Below, in pieces: positions 1-9,252 of a stretch of DNA of 64,000 bases. Made by a program: the position numbers and the translations under genes. The number at the start of each line of letters is the position of its first letter. The first letter of the stretch is position 1. The notes under the pieces were generated by a model. It searched no databases. It worked only from the letters and a program-made list of their open reading frames with translations, and was not told where the DNA came from. The DNA is from Actinomycetota bacterium (GTDB lineage Bacteria > Actinomycetota > Acidimicrobiia > Acidimicrobiales > RAAP-2): NCBI GenBank assembly GCA_009699875.1, contig WLNI01000001.1, forward strand, positions 310,001 through 374,000. Direction: 5' to 3'.

Positions 1-366
1 GAAGCCATGTTGCGCTACGGGACCGATGCCAAGCAGCGAGGCCTCAAAATCTTGATTGCCGGAGCCGGTGGGGCAGCCCATTTACCAGGAATGTTGGCGT
101 CGGTAACGTCCCTGCCCGTCATTGGCGTCCCCGTCGCTCTTGCTCGACTTGACGGTATGGACTCATTACTTTCCATTGTCCAAATGCCACGAGGCGTCCC
201 CGTCGCCACAGTGGCGATAAACGGAGCGGAGAACGCTGCCCTGTTAGCGCTGCGCATGTTAGCGATTTCTGACTCAGCACTTTCGGACAAACTCGACGAG
301 CATCGACAGTCACTTGCCGATGCAGCTGCTGCACAAGACGCTGGCCTTGAAGGCAAGCACAACTGA
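1..366 (+). CDS. purE: N5-carboxyaminoimidazole ribonucleotide mutase PurE (5' truncated by window edge)
   Basis: C-terminal 121 residues of class I PurE, which moves the carboxyl group of N5-CAIR to C4 to give CAIR in purine synthesis. The open frame runs from base 1, so the start lies outside the window. Visible are the glycine-rich [11 protein letters not shown] segment, which contributes to the nucleotide pocket, and the [20 protein letters not shown] block, both hallmarks of the family, followed by the alanine-rich C-terminal helix. The stop TGA overlaps the ATG of the next gene by one base (TGATG), so the two are probably translationally coupled. purK would be expected upstream but cannot be seen. 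Confidence 0.96.
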   Translation, partial: EAMLRYGTDAKQRGLKILIAGAGGAAHLPGMLASVTSLPVIGVPVALARLDGMDSLLSIVQMPRGVPVATVAINGAENAALLALRMLAISDSALSDKLDEHRQSLADAAAAQDAGLEGKHN

Positions 367-1214
367 TGTCTGAATTGACGTGGCGACTCGGCCTCGGCGA
401 GTCCGCCACTGCCGTGATCGTGACCGCAGATGACTTAGGGCTCTGTCATGCATCAAATATTGGTGTCTTCGACACCCTCGCTACCGGACTTGCGACGAGC
501 GCATCGCTCTTGGTCCCCGCTCCCTGGGCTCGCCAAGCCGCAGCGCTGTACCGTGGCCAAGATATCGGTGTCTCATTAGCGATCACCGCCGAACATGAGC
601 TCTTGCGCTTTGGACCCATCACCCACGCACCTTCACTGTTGGGTGGAGACGGAGGGTTTGCTGGAAGTGTTGCTGACGCCCTCGACCATGCCGACCTTGA
701 TGAAATCCGTCGCGAATGCCGAGCCCAACTTGAGCGAGCAGTGCTCTACGGCTTCGACGTGAGCCACCTTGCCGCACATCACAATGCCTTAGTGACGAGA
801 CCAGAGTTCTTCGACATCATCTTTGACTTGGCCCAAGAGTATCGACTCCCCCTCCGGCTCCTCTCGAGCCCGCAAGATGCCCTTCTCGGCTTCCCTGCTC
901 GCACGCTGGCAAAGAATGCCGGCGTGATTGTTCCCGATCGCGTGATCGATTCAACCGGTCAGGGCCTGCGATCAAAACTTGAAGAGATCTCTGACAGCCT
1001 TGGTGACGGGGTTACGGAAATTGTCATTCGACCCGCAGAAGAGACGGACGAATTGAAAGCCTTTGCCTCGGACGCGGCGCAGCGAGTCGATGATCTTCGA
1101 CTTTCGGCTCGAGAAGCGACATTAAAGGCACTCTTGCGGGACCACGACGCCACGCTCATTGGCTGGCGGCCACTTCTCGAATTGGCACGCCGAAGTCCCG
1201 CATCGATGATCTAA
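366..1214 (+). CDS. YdjC/ChbG-family carbohydrate deacetylase-like protein
   Basis: 282 residues resembling the YdjC (ChbG/HpnK) family of metal-dependent deacetylases acting on acetylated sugars. Near the N terminus a TADDLG motif (about residues 20-25) supplies the expected paired aspartates, and an HLAAHHN segment (about 135-141) supplies histidines typical of the family metal site. The usual GxHxxL strand reads GVSLAITAEHE, so one conventional histidine is not in its normal place. The natural substrate is unknown. It is coupled to purE by a one-base overlap, but no link with purine synthesis is evident. No signal peptide is seen, so it is probably cytoplasmic. Confidence 0.8.
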   Translation: MSELTWRLGLGESATAVIVTADDLGLCHASNIGVFDTLATGLATSASLLVPAPWARQAAALYRGQDIGVSLAITAEHELLRFGPITHAPSLLGGDGGFAGSVADALDHADLDEIRRECRAQLERAVLYGFDVSHLAAHHNALVTRPEFFDIIFDLAQEYRLPLRLLSSPQDALLGFPARTLAKNAGVIVPDRVIDSTGQGLRSKLEEISDSLGDGVTEIVIRPAEETDELKAFASDAAQRVDDLRLSAREATLKALLRDHDATLIGWRPLLELARRSPASMI

Positions 1215-1312
1215 CTCACGAGTCTCCAGCTCGGGTCGTTCCCTTCGCTGATTTCGTGGAATAGCGTTCAAGCAAGCGCCCGTACTTTTCTGGTGCACGC
1301 TAAAGGAGAACA

Positions 1313-2722
1313 GTGGCAGCAAAGAGTGTCTTGACATCCCAAACTGAAGACTTCCCACGCTGGTACCAAGACGTCCTGGCCAAGGCCGAACTCGCCGACA
1401 ACGGACCGGTGCGAGGCACAATGGTTATTCGGCCCTATGGCTATGCCATTTGGGAGCGCATCCAGGCCGAGATTGATACTCGGATCAAGTCTTGTGGCGC
1501 ACAGAACGCGTACTTCCCTCTCTTCATTCCTGAGAGTTATTTACGAAAAGAAGCAGAGCACGTCGAAGGCTTTAGCCCCGAACTTGCGGTGGTCACCCAC
1601 GCCGGCGGCGAAGAGTTGGCCGAGCCAATTGTCGTGCGCCCAACCTCAGAGACGGTCATTGGTGAGTACATGGCGAAGTGGATCCAGAGTTATCGAGACC
1701 TCCCTCTTCTCCTAAATCAATGGGCAAACGTGGTTCGCTGGGAGCTTCGCCCAAGACTGTTTTTGCGAACCTCTGAGTTTCTCTGGCAAGAAGGACATAC
1801 TGCGCACGCCTCACAACAAGATGCGTCAACGTACGCAGCCCGGATTCACATGGAGGTCTACAACGACTTCCTCACCTCGGTTATGGCGTTACCGACGTTT
1901 CTTGGCATTAAAACAAAGGGTGAGCGCTTCGCGGGTGCCGTCAACACGATGACCTGCGAAGGGATGATGCGTGACGGCAAGGCCCTTCAGATGGCAACGA
2001 GCCACGAGTTGGGTCAAAACTTCGCCAAGGCCTTCGACATTAAGTACTCAGCCGATGACGGAAAAGAACACTTTTGTCATACGACTTCTTGGGGAGCATC
2101 GACTCGTCTCGTCGGCGGCTTGATCATGGCACACGGGGATGACAACGGCCTCATTGTGCCTCCTCGACTCGCTCCTATTCAGGTCGTCGCCTTGTGCATC
2201 CGAGATGATGCAGAAGTGGTGAGCGTCGCGGAAACATTTAAGAGTGAACTCAATGCGCTCGGGATCTCGGTAGAGATCGATGCAAAAAGCGGGAGTTTGG
2301 GGCGACGACTCACCGACTGGGAGCTCAAAGGCGTCCCCGTTCGACTCGAGATTGGTCCACGTGACTTGGCCGAGGGCGTCGTAAGTGTGGCCCGCCGAGA
2401 TACGGGAGAGAAAACCAATATTGCATTAGCGGAGGTGGCAGCCCACGTGGCATCACTTTTAGAAACGATGCACAGTGATCTCCTGGCGCTTTCACTTCAG
2501 CGAAGAGATGATCAAACCGTCACCGTGAACTCGCTCGACGAGGCAAAAGATGCTGCTCGAGTGGGCTTCGCCAAAATGGAGTGGTCTGCTGTTGGCGACG
2601 AGGGCGAGGCTGCATTGAATCGCGAGACATTGAGCGTTCGATGCCTTCAACGGCCCGATGGATCACTGCCTGAGTCGCCAGAAGAAGCTGATCTCGTCTG
2701 CATTATTGCGCGTTCTTACTGA
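1313..2722 (+). CDS. proS: Prolyl-tRNA synthetase, short archaeal/eukaryotic-like type
   Basis: 469-residue class II synthetase that charges tRNA-Pro. The length and the absence of an inserted editing domain between motifs 2 and 3 identify the short ProS type 3 form, as does the C-terminal tyrosine (protein ends IIARSY). Motif 1 lies near 34-55, the RPTSET proline-site loop at 109-114, motif 2 (RWELRPRLFLRTSEFLWQEG) at 142-161 and motif 3 (PPRLAP) near 283. The GTG start is supported by AAGGAG four bases upstream (1303-1308). The usual cysteine zinc ligands of the C-terminal domain are not obvious. It is convergent with mca across a 12-base gap. Confidence 0.96.
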   Translation: MAAKSVLTSQTEDFPRWYQDVLAKAELADNGPVRGTMVIRPYGYAIWERIQAEIDTRIKSCGAQNAYFPLFIPESYLRKEAEHVEGFSPELAVVTHAGGEELAEPIVVRPTSETVIGEYMAKWIQSYRDLPLLLNQWANVVRWELRPRLFLRTSEFLWQEGHTAHASQQDASTYAARIHMEVYNDFLTSVMALPTFLGIKTKGERFAGAVNTMTCEGMMRDGKALQMATSHELGQNFAKAFDIKYSADDGKEHFCHTTSWGASTRLVGGLIMAHGDDNGLIVPPRLAPIQVVALCIRDDAEVVSVAETFKSELNALGISVEIDAKSGSLGRRLTDWELKGVPVRLEIGPRDLAEGVVSVARRDTGEKTNIALAEVAAHVASLLETMHSDLLALSLQRRDDQTVTVNSLDEAKDAARVGFAKMEWSAVGDEGEAALNRETLSVRCLQRPDGSLPESPEEADLVCIIARSY

Positions 2723-2734
2723 GCGATCCCTCGC

Positions 2735-3595
2735 TTAGGAAATGCCTGAGAAGAGATCATCTTCTTCGCTTTCAAGTGGTCCAATTCGACTACGTGCCAA
2801 GTTGTAGTGATCGAAAGGATGCACGCCATGGCGGACTTCATCAGGAAGGCCAAACCAAAAAGAAGACGTTGGATCGATCTGAGTGGCATGAGCTCGCAGT
2901 GCATCATCTCGCACGTGGCCAAAGCCATCCACTGAAATCGTCGTCGTGAAATGTTCTTCACGACGACGGCTGAGTCGCTCTAAAAACTTCTCGTCGTAGG
3001 GAGATTCAAGACCGAGCTCCAGATGCTTTTCGTGAAGCTTCACCATGCGAAGTGCCGGCCATACGGTGTAATACAACTTCGAAACTTCGAATGCCTCACC
3101 GGCATCTTCGTAAAGATCGGGATCAGCAGCTGCTTCAAACGCTGCCACGGCTATCTCGTGCGCTCGTATGTGGTCGGGGTGAGGGTACTCAGTTTGTTCG
3201 TCAGGGTACGCAACGATTACTTGAGGGTGTGTACGTCGAATCACCTTCACCAAGCGGCCAACTGCTTCATCAAAGGGTGCATTCCAAAATGCGTCCTCTC
3301 GTTTATTCGCGTCAGAGTCAGGCATCCCAGAGTCCCGATAGCCAAGCATCACGACTTCGTCGTAGCCGATTGCCGCCGCAGCGTTCGCGAGTTCTCCCTC
3401 TCGACGACTGCCGAGTCCTTCGCCTTCGCCCAGGACCACCGCTGGGTTGAGAATCTCGCCCTCTTCCCCGCCCGTGCAGCAGACCAAGACAGTATGGACG
3501 CCTTCAGCGTGGTAGCGGGCCACCGTCGCGGGCCCTTTCGAGGCCTCATCGTCAGGGTGGGCATGGACGGTCAAGAGACACCGCTTCGAAGACAT
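2735..3595 (-). CDS. mca: Mycothiol S-conjugate amidase (LmbE/PIG-L family)
   Basis: 286 residues. Mca cleaves mycothiol S-conjugates to mercapturic acids and glucosaminyl-inositol, a detoxification step in actinobacteria. The zinc-site motif HAHPDDE is at 11-17 and HPDH at 139-142. The conserved TGGEEGEILNPA stretch near 41-52 and the ending LARSR...LFSGI favour Mca over the related deacetylase MshB. I chose the ATG at 3595 because family members begin a few residues before HAHPDDE; the frame stays open upstream but lacks homology there. A GGGAG abuts the start directly, an unusually short spacing. It is divergent from pspA across 94 bases. Confidence 0.9.
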   Translation of the reverse strand: MSSKRCLLTVHAHPDDEASKGPATVARYHAEGVHTVLVCCTGGEEGEILNPAVVLGEGEGLGSRREGELANAAAAIGYDEVVMLGYRDSGMPDSDANKREDAFWNAPFDEAVGRLVKVIRRTHPQVIVAYPDEQTEYPHPDHIRAHEIAVAAFEAAADPDLYEDAGEAFEVSKLYYTVWPALRMVKLHEKHLELGLESPYDEKFLERLSRRREEHFTTTISVDGFGHVRDDALRAHATQIDPTSSFWFGLPDEVRHGVHPFDHYNLARSRIGPLESEEDDLFSGIS

Positions 3596-3689
3596 CTCCC
3601 AAAACCTAGGCGATTTGGCGGCGGGTCCAATCGCTGATGATGGGCATCTAGGCTGTGACAAACGTGGTCGACATCCTAGGGAGGTCAAT

Positions 3690-4421
3690 GTGGCCGGCAT
3701 ATTCCAGCGAATTGGTGCAATCTTTCAGGCCAAGTCCAATAAGGCACTCAATAAAATTGAGGATCCTCGTGAGACACTTGACCTGTCCTATGAGAAGCAA
3801 CTCGACAATCTCACCAAGGTCCGAAAAGCCGTTGCCGACGTGGCGACAGCTCGAAAGCGAATTGAGCTCCAGGCTGCAGAGTTGCAAAAACAAGCCGACA
3901 AGCTCCAAGGCCAGGCGAAAGCAGCATTGGAGCAAGGCAATGAAGACCTCGCTCGAGAAGCCCTTATGCGACGAGCAGCCTTAGGCGAACAACTCAAAGA
4001 CCTCCAAGTCCAACACGACCAAGTTGCCGAGCAGGAACAAAAACTTATTCAGACCTCGCAGACACTTCAAAACCAAGTCGAGGAGTTCCGAACTCGAAAA
4101 GAGACCATTAAGGCGACCTACACCGCCGCTGAGGCCCAGACCAAAATCAGCGAAGCGGTCAGTGGTATTTCAACATCAATGGGAGATGCCGGCCAAGCAA
4201 TGGTGCGCGCACAAGACAAAATCGCTCAAATGCAAGCACGAGCTGGAGCCATGGACGAGCTATTGGCTTCTGGGGCCCTGACCGATCTTTCGAAACCAGT
4301 CGATGACATTCAAGCGCAACTCGACAAAGTCTCGAAAGCCTCGACAGTTGATGGCGAGCTTGCGGCCCTCAAGGCTGAAGTTGGCGGAGGAACGGCTGGC
4401 GAGCTCCCTTCTGCCAAGTAG
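3690..4421 (+). CDS. pspA: PspA/IM30 family membrane-stress protein
   Basis: 243-residue PspA-like protein that assembles on the inner face of the membrane under envelope stress. An N-terminal amphipathic segment (AGIFQRIGAIFQAKSNKAL) is followed by the family signature around EDPRETLDLSYEKQ and then a long charged coiled coil (about 25-195) rich in Gln, Lys and Glu. The GTG at 3690 has GGAGG five bases upstream (3680-3684) and fits the family N terminus; the frame is open earlier but that part does not look like PspA. htpX follows after 18 bases and pspAB after that, giving one apparent operon. Confidence 0.93.
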   Translation: MAGIFQRIGAIFQAKSNKALNKIEDPRETLDLSYEKQLDNLTKVRKAVADVATARKRIELQAAELQKQADKLQGQAKAALEQGNEDLAREALMRRAALGEQLKDLQVQHDQVAEQEQKLIQTSQTLQNQVEEFRTRKETIKATYTAAEAQTKISEAVSGISTSMGDAGQAMVRAQDKIAQMQARAGAMDELLASGALTDLSKPVDDIQAQLDKVSKASTVDGELAALKAEVGGGTAGELPSAK

Positions 4422-4439
4422 GGAGCGAACTCTTCTCTC

Positions 4440-5357
4440 ATGAGTTACGCAAAAAATATCGAATCCGATCACGGCCTTAGTTTCCGGATGTTCTTTACCG
4501 GAATGATGATCGTCGTCCTCTGGGGCATCTTGGGCGCAGTGCTCTATGCGGTAGGGGTCGGACTTGTCCTCATCGTCATTCTCGGTCTCGCTGGCATGTT
4601 TGCCCAGTACTGGTTTTCAGATCGCATCGCGCTCTTCGGCATGGGCGGACAGATCGTGACTCCAGAAGAGCAACCGCAACTCCATGCAATGGTGGATCGT
4701 CTCTGTCTCATGGCTGATATGCCAAAACCCCGAGTTGCCATTGCAACGACCGATATACCAAATGCATTCGCCACGGGGCGAAGCCCCAAGTCAGCAGTTG
4801 TCTGCGTGACGACGGGGATTATGTCTCGCTTAGAAAATGAGGAGCTTGAAGCAGTCTTGGCGCACGAACTTTCTCACGTGGCGCACCGTGACGTTGCCGT
4901 CATGACCATCGCGAGTTCTGTCGGGATGCTCGCTGGACTCCTGACTCGAGTCGCTCTGTGGAGTTCAATGTTTTCCGGTGGAGATGATGACAACAACGGA
5001 GCAGTGGCTGGCGAGATGCTTGTGCTCCTGGTCTCTATCGTCGTGTACGCCATTAGTTTTCTTCTCACCATGGCATTGTCACGGTATCGAGAACTCGCTG
5101 CCGACCGCTCAGGAGCAATCCTCATTGGCCGCCCTTCAGTCTTGGCATCAGCACTCGTCAAGATCACAGGCGACATGTCGAGAATTCCTCAACGGGACCT
5201 TCGCAAAGCCGAAGCATTCAATGCATTCTTCTTTACTCCAGCGGTCAGTGGAGCCCAAGGAGCGTCATTGGCCACACTGTTTTCGACCCACCCAAGCCTC
5301 GAGCAACGCCTCGCTCAACTCGATGAGTTAGAGCGACAACTGGGCCACGCCTCGTAA
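4440..5357 (+). CDS. htpX: HtpX-type M48 zinc metalloprotease
   Basis: 305-residue integral-membrane protease for quality control of membrane proteins. Two hydrophobic segments lie near 17-55, the zinc motif HELSH is at 142-146, two further hydrophobic stretches lie near 153-172 and 192-213, and the third ligand glutamate is E218 in the RELAADRSG block. The active site is expected to face the cytoplasm, as in E. coli HtpX. It sits 18 bases after pspA and 8 bases before pspAB, so it is probably co-transcribed with both as part of an envelope-stress response. Confidence 0.95.
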   Translation: MSYAKNIESDHGLSFRMFFTGMMIVVLWGILGAVLYAVGVGLVLIVILGLAGMFAQYWFSDRIALFGMGGQIVTPEEQPQLHAMVDRLCLMADMPKPRVAIATTDIPNAFATGRSPKSAVVCVTTGIMSRLENEELEAVLAHELSHVAHRDVAVMTIASSVGMLAGLLTRVALWSSMFSGGDDDNNGAVAGEMLVLLVSIVVYAISFLLTMALSRYRELAADRSGAILIGRPSVLASALVKITGDMSRIPQRDLRKAEAFNAFFFTPAVSGAQGASLATLFSTHPSLEQRLAQLDELERQLGHAS

Positions 5358-5365
5358 CTTCTCAC

Positions 5366-5956
5366 ATGGGTATTCTTGACGCACTCAGGGGAACAACAAA
5401 ACAAGTCCAGCCGAAACTCGATGCTCTTTTTGCCATGCCTTCAGCGGCAGTGACACTCGAGCTTCAAGCAGGACTCGTGACCTCTGGCGAAGCAGGAGTG
5501 TGCTGGAAGCCCCCATCTGGACAAGCACCTGCGGACGTTCAGGCCGAAGTAACAACTCTTCTGGATATGGGCGACGACGATCCAAATTCACCTTCTCTGC
5601 GATCAGTTGAAGACGACCTGGGCTTTCGCTGGCTGATTGTTGAAGGGGCGAATCTTGATGATCTCGTCACCCACGTTCATCAGGTCAATACACTCCTCTG
5701 CGAACACGGATGGGGTCCTCAGCTTCTTTGCAGTGTCTTTGGCTTTGTCCCGGCCGAGGGCGCAGACCAAAGTGCCACGAAAAGCTATCTGATCTATCTC
5801 TACAAAAGAGGAACCTTCTACCCTTTCTGCCCAACGGCTGAATCAAAACGAGATAACGAAGCTGAGTTACGTCTCAAAGCAACGATTGGGAGCGACCTTC
5901 CCATGGAGAGCGACTTGAGCCGATGGATGGCGTTGTGGGGACTTCCCGTCACCTAA
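5366..5956 (+). CDS. pspAB: PspA-associated protein PspAB
   Basis: 196-residue soluble protein matching the PspAB family by its opening (MGILDALRG...PKLDALFAMPSAAVTLE, first 32 residues), its GVCWKP strand and its FYPFCP segment near the C terminus. Family members are usually encoded beside PspA in actinobacteria; the biochemical role is not established. There are no membrane segments. It begins 8 bases after htpX, which supports a three-gene pspA-htpX-pspAB operon. Co-induction with PspA is inferred from position only. Confidence 0.85.
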   Translation: MGILDALRGTTKQVQPKLDALFAMPSAAVTLELQAGLVTSGEAGVCWKPPSGQAPADVQAEVTTLLDMGDDDPNSPSLRSVEDDLGFRWLIVEGANLDDLVTHVHQVNTLLCEHGWGPQLLCSVFGFVPAEGADQSATKSYLIYLYKRGTFYPFCPTAESKRDNEAELRLKATIGSDLPMESDLSRWMALWGLPVT

Positions 5957-6010
5957 AATTCACTGCGTACTTAACTGAGAATCGAACGTTCTTGAGTAGT
6001 ATTGAAAGTG

Positions 6011-6775
6011 ATGACCTCTCTCCCCACATCCTCAAACAATGATCGCCGTCTCGCTCTAGATGGTGCTGTTAATTTCCGGGACATCGGTGGCTACGAGACA
6101 GAGTCAGGAGCCACCATCAAATGGCAAACACTCTACCGAGCAGATGGTCTTTCAAATCTCTCGGAGGCCGATATCGACGTGATGCGAAGGCTAGGCATTT
6201 CATCGGTCCTTGATCTTCGAACCACGTTGGAGTTCGAAGGTGGCACCTTTCCCGTTGAACATGTTGCCGTGGAGCTACACCACCTTCCACTCATGAATGA
6301 TGTCCCTGATCCTGAGGCGTTCAAGACAATTCCTGGCTTCTTGGCCACCAGTTATGTCGAGATGCTCGAGAGTGCATCAACTGAAATTGCTAAGGGATTG
6401 CGAATCGTTCTCGATCCAGCAAACCTGCCCGCCATCGTTCACTGCTCTGTTGGAAAAGACAGAACTGGAGTCCTGACGGCCTTAATCTTGGGCCTTCTTG
6501 AAATCCCGCGCTCGGTCATCATCGACGATTACGCGCTGAGCGCCGACGTCATGCACCACGTTCGTGACCGGCTGGTCGCTCGATACCCTGAAGCCACTGA
6601 TCTGATTGAAAATGCCGATGAGATTTTCTCGGCTGCTCCTCGGAATATGGAATTCTTCTTAGACGCAGTCACCGAGAAGTGGGGGTCGATTGAAGCTTAT
6701 GTGCTCTCTATCGGATTGAGTACTGAAGAAATCGCTCATTTGCGCTCTGCATTGCTTGACCAGCCAACGCCCTAA
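6011..6775 (+). CDS. Tyrosine-protein phosphatase, MptpB-like (Y_phosphatase3)
   Basis: 254 residues. The P-loop HCSVGKDRTG at 144-153 carries the nucleophile C145, with the extra lysine and aspartate of the MptpB/atypical-lipid-phosphatase family that can act on phosphotyrosine, phosphoserine or phosphoinositides. The N-terminal NFRDIGGY (21-28) and LYRADGL (41-47) blocks are also diagnostic. I chose ATG at 6011; TTG 6002 and GTG 6008 are in frame, and no strong ribosome site decides between them. It lies 54 bases after pspAB and converges on the pterin dehydratase gene. Its substrate is unknown. Confidence 0.88.
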   Translation: MTSLPTSSNNDRRLALDGAVNFRDIGGYETESGATIKWQTLYRADGLSNLSEADIDVMRRLGISSVLDLRTTLEFEGGTFPVEHVAVELHHLPLMNDVPDPEAFKTIPGFLATSYVEMLESASTEIAKGLRIVLDPANLPAIVHCSVGKDRTGVLTALILGLLEIPRSVIIDDYALSADVMHHVRDRLVARYPEATDLIENADEIFSAAPRNMEFFLDAVTEKWGSIEAYVLSIGLSTEEIAHLRSALLDQPTP

Positions 6776-6785
6776 GTCGTCTCGG

Positions 6786-7070
6786 TCAAGCGAGTTTGTC
6801 AACTCGAGCAGCCAACTCCAAGTCTTTTTCAGTCAAGGCTCCCGCGTCGTGTGTCGACACTCGGAGCGTTACCTTCGTATACGCAATAGCGATATCAGGA
6901 TGGTGATCAAGAGACTCGGCGATCGCTCCCACGGCTACGACGAACCCTAGTGATTCGGGAAAACTTCCACAGGTCTTGGTCAACGTCATCACGTCACCGT
7001 CGCGTACCCATGGAGAGTCGGCCAAGGCTGCATCAATGACTTCGTGCGAGAGAGGTGCAGCCGAGCTCAT
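6786..7070 (-). CDS. 4a-hydroxytetrahydrobiopterin dehydratase (pterin carbinolamine dehydratase)
   Basis: 94-residue PCD/DCoH-fold protein that dehydrates 4a-hydroxy-tetrahydropterin. The catalytic segment ESLDHHPDI holds the paired histidines at 56-57, and the THD motif at 73-75 supplies the third histidine; [11 protein letters not shown] follows as in the family. The length is normal. The ATG overlaps the fumC stop by four bases (ATGA), so it is translated from the fumC transcript. No aromatic amino acid hydroxylase is in the window, so its physiological partner is unknown. Confidence 0.9.
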   Translation of the reverse strand: MSSAAPLSHEVIDAALADSPWVRDGDVMTLTKTCGSFPESLGFVVAVGAIAESLDHHPDIAIAYTKVTLRVSTHDAGALTEKDLELAARVDKLA

Positions 7071-8482
7071 GGTTTCGTCATCTCATGGGGCTGAATTGCA
7101 GCATCAAACTCTTCACCACTCATATGTCCAAGTTCAATAACGGCTTGGCGAAGCGTCAGGCGTTCTTTAAATGCCTTCTTTGCGACTTCTGCAGCTTTGT
7201 CATAGCCAATATGTGGGTTCAGACCAGTCACGAGCATCAAGGAGTTTTCAAGGTGCGTTTGAATCTGTTCGAGATCGGGTTCAATCCCCTCAACGCAGAA
7301 CTCTGTAAACCGGCGACAGCTATCCGAGAGCAGCGTGACCGAATGCAGGAAGTTATGGATGATGACGGGTTTGCAGACATTGAGCTCCAAGTTCCCTCGG
7401 CTTCCTGCAATACCAATAGCGGTGTCGTTCCCCATTACTTGGATACAGACCATCAACATCGCTTCGCTTTGAGTGGGGTTGACCTTGCCAGGCATGATCG
7501 AGCTGCCTGGCTCATTTTCGGGGAGCCGTAGTTCCCCTAATCCGCTTCGAGGCCCTGATCCGAGCCAGCGAATATCATCGGCGATCTTCGAGAGCGAGAC
7601 AGCCAAGGTCTTGAGCGCTCCTGAGGCAAACACCAGGGCATCATGCCCAGCCAAGGCTGCAAATTTGTTTGGCGCTGTCACAAACGGTAAGCCGGTAATC
7701 AGCGCGATCTTGTGGGCCGAAAGACTTCCAAACTCAGGGTGAGTGTTGAGGCCGGTTCCAACCGCCGTTCCACCAAGTGCAAGCTCGTACAGCCCACCTA
7801 GAACAGCTTCCAATCGATCGATGTCGGCATCAAGTTGCGCCACGTAGCCACTGAACTCTTGTCCAAGCGTCAGCGGGACCGCATCCATGAGGTGTGTTCT
7901 GCCAATCTTGGTGATTCCTTCGAACGCCTCTTGCTTGGCCGCTAACGCGGCACGGAGATGTCGAACGGCAGGAAGAAGGTTGCTCGTCATCTCCTGGACC
8001 GCTGCGATGTGCATGGCAGTAGGAAATGTATCGTTCGATGACTGTGACATATTGACGTGATCGTTGGGGTGGACGGGATCTTTACTTCCTCGAACGCCGT
8101 CAGCGAGTTCGATGGCTCTGTTCGAGATCACTTCGTTCACATTCATATTGGTCTGGGTACCAGAACCTGTTTGCCAGATCCGCAGGGGGAACTGGTCATC
8201 AAACTCTCCAGCGGCAACTTCGCGAGCAGCGTGAATAATGAGCTTGGTTCGTTCTTCATCGAGTTTGTCGATCTCAAAGTTGACCTGGGCCGCTGCTTCT
8301 TTCAAAATCCCAAAGGCATGAATAAGCGAGGCCGGCATGGTGTCGGAGCCAATTTCAAAGTGGTGCAATGATCGCTGAGTCTGTGCTCCCCAATAACAGT
8401 CTTCAGAGACTTCGATCTCCCCCATGCTGTCGGATTCAATTCGCATGCCCACGAGGGCTCCTTTCGGTAGTTCTTCTGACAT
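7067..8482 (-). CDS. fumC: Class II fumarate hydratase
   Basis: 471 residues. FumC interconverts fumarate and malate in the TCA cycle as an iron-independent homotetramer. The superfamily signature [10 protein letters not shown] is at 326-335, the SQSSND substrate segment at 146-151, and the catalytic histidine region [10 protein letters not shown] at 194-203. The length is typical. A 102-base non-coding stretch lies upstream (8483-8584) and probably carries its promoter. The pterin dehydratase follows with a four-base overlap. Confidence 0.97.
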   Translation of the reverse strand: MSEELPKGALVGMRIESDSMGEIEVSEDCYWGAQTQRSLHHFEIGSDTMPASLIHAFGILKEAAAQVNFEIDKLDEERTKLIIHAAREVAAGEFDDQFPLRIWQTGSGTQTNMNVNEVISNRAIELADGVRGSKDPVHPNDHVNMSQSSNDTFPTAMHIAAVQEMTSNLLPAVRHLRAALAAKQEAFEGITKIGRTHLMDAVPLTLGQEFSGYVAQLDADIDRLEAVLGGLYELALGGTAVGTGLNTHPEFGSLSAHKIALITGLPFVTAPNKFAALAGHDALVFASGALKTLAVSLSKIADDIRWLGSGPRSGLGELRLPENEPGSSIMPGKVNPTQSEAMLMVCIQVMGNDTAIGIAGSRGNLELNVCKPVIIHNFLHSVTLLSDSCRRFTEFCVEGIEPDLEQIQTHLENSLMLVTGLNPHIGYDKAAEVAKKAFKERLTLRQAVIELGHMSGEEFDAAIQPHEMTKP

Positions 8483-8584
8483 TGACCTTGTTACGAATCA
8501 CGCTCACGGGCCGGGACGAGTCCTCCACCCACTCTGACATGTGCGCCGATCAACATGCTTGGCACCCTAACGGATCGGGGCAGT

Positions 8585-9244
8585 TCACTTTGACGCTCTC
8601 TTGATCGCGTCTCGAAGATCAACAGAACCTCGCCCCGTGCCCACCAGTCGCACGGCCGAGCCTGCGTTCACCGTCTCGCTCTCTTGAAACTCAGTCATGG
8701 TCATCTCAAGGAGAGCTACTGACTCATGAGATGACCCATTCAAGAGATCCTGAATCTCAATGACGCCTTCGCCAGATCCGTTCCAAACCCCAAGCAGTGG
8801 CTCCCCACTGCGGGGTCGGGGCAAGTTTGGAGCATCGAGCACCACTTCATCTCCGAAGCCCGCAGTTGCTCGATCATCGCGCGCTAAGGCCACCACCACG
8901 TCTCGACCTGCAGCGAGACGACTCGGATCGTTACTCTTCACTATCAATGCGGTGCCTTTTGCAACAAGATGATCAAGGGTGGTGATCTCTCTCGCCATCA
9001 CCGAAGCCGAGCGACCATCTCCAAGAGTCCCCACAACCCCGAGGCGAAGATCAACGACGGCACTGGCAAGAGCCCCTAGAAGCGTGAGTGCGTCGAGTTG
9101 TTGTTCTTGCGAGACGATATTGCCAAAAAGGACTGTTGAGATTCCACGAGCATTCAACCCCTCGAGCCAGGTCACCAGGACGTCAAACCAGTCATCGAGG
9201 TTCGAAACGTCGAGGTCTTCAACAATGAGCAAGGTATCCCCCAC
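8585..9244 (-). CDS. Protein of unknown function with Walker-B-like N terminus
   Basis: 219 residues that I cannot assign. The N terminus reads as a hydrophobic strand ending in acids (TLLIVEDLD, residues 4-12), then a helix, then a strand STVLFGN and a further strand ASAVVDLRLG. This pattern is reminiscent of the second half of a RecA/KaiC-like fold without a Walker A motif; that comparison is inference. The rest alternates strands and loops, with a charged C terminus. No membrane segment or zinc motif is seen. The GTG start lies 8 bases after the upstream enoyl-CoA hydratase-like gene and lacks a clear ribosome site, so coupling is likely. Confidence 0.65.
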   Translation of the reverse strand: MGDTLLIVEDLDVSNLDDWFDVLVTWLEGLNARGISTVLFGNIVSQEQQLDALTLLGALASAVVDLRLGVVGTLGDGRSASVMAREITTLDHLVAKGTALIVKSNDPSRLAAGRDVVVALARDDRATAGFGDEVVLDAPNLPRPRSGEPLLGVWNGSGEGVIEIQDLLNGSSHESVALLEMTMTEFQESETVNAGSAVRLVGTGRGSVDLRDAIKRASK

Positions 9245-9252
9245 GGAGCGAC

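Noticed and set aside
1215-1312. Possible T-box or other aminoacylation-sensing leader before proS.
   Set aside because: No T-box core sequence or specifier loop could be seen in the 98 bases.
5984-5991. Palindrome GAACGTTC upstream of the tyrosine phosphatase gene, resembling a LexA box.
   Set aside because: The actinobacterial LexA box needs four bases between GAAC and GTTC; here there are none.
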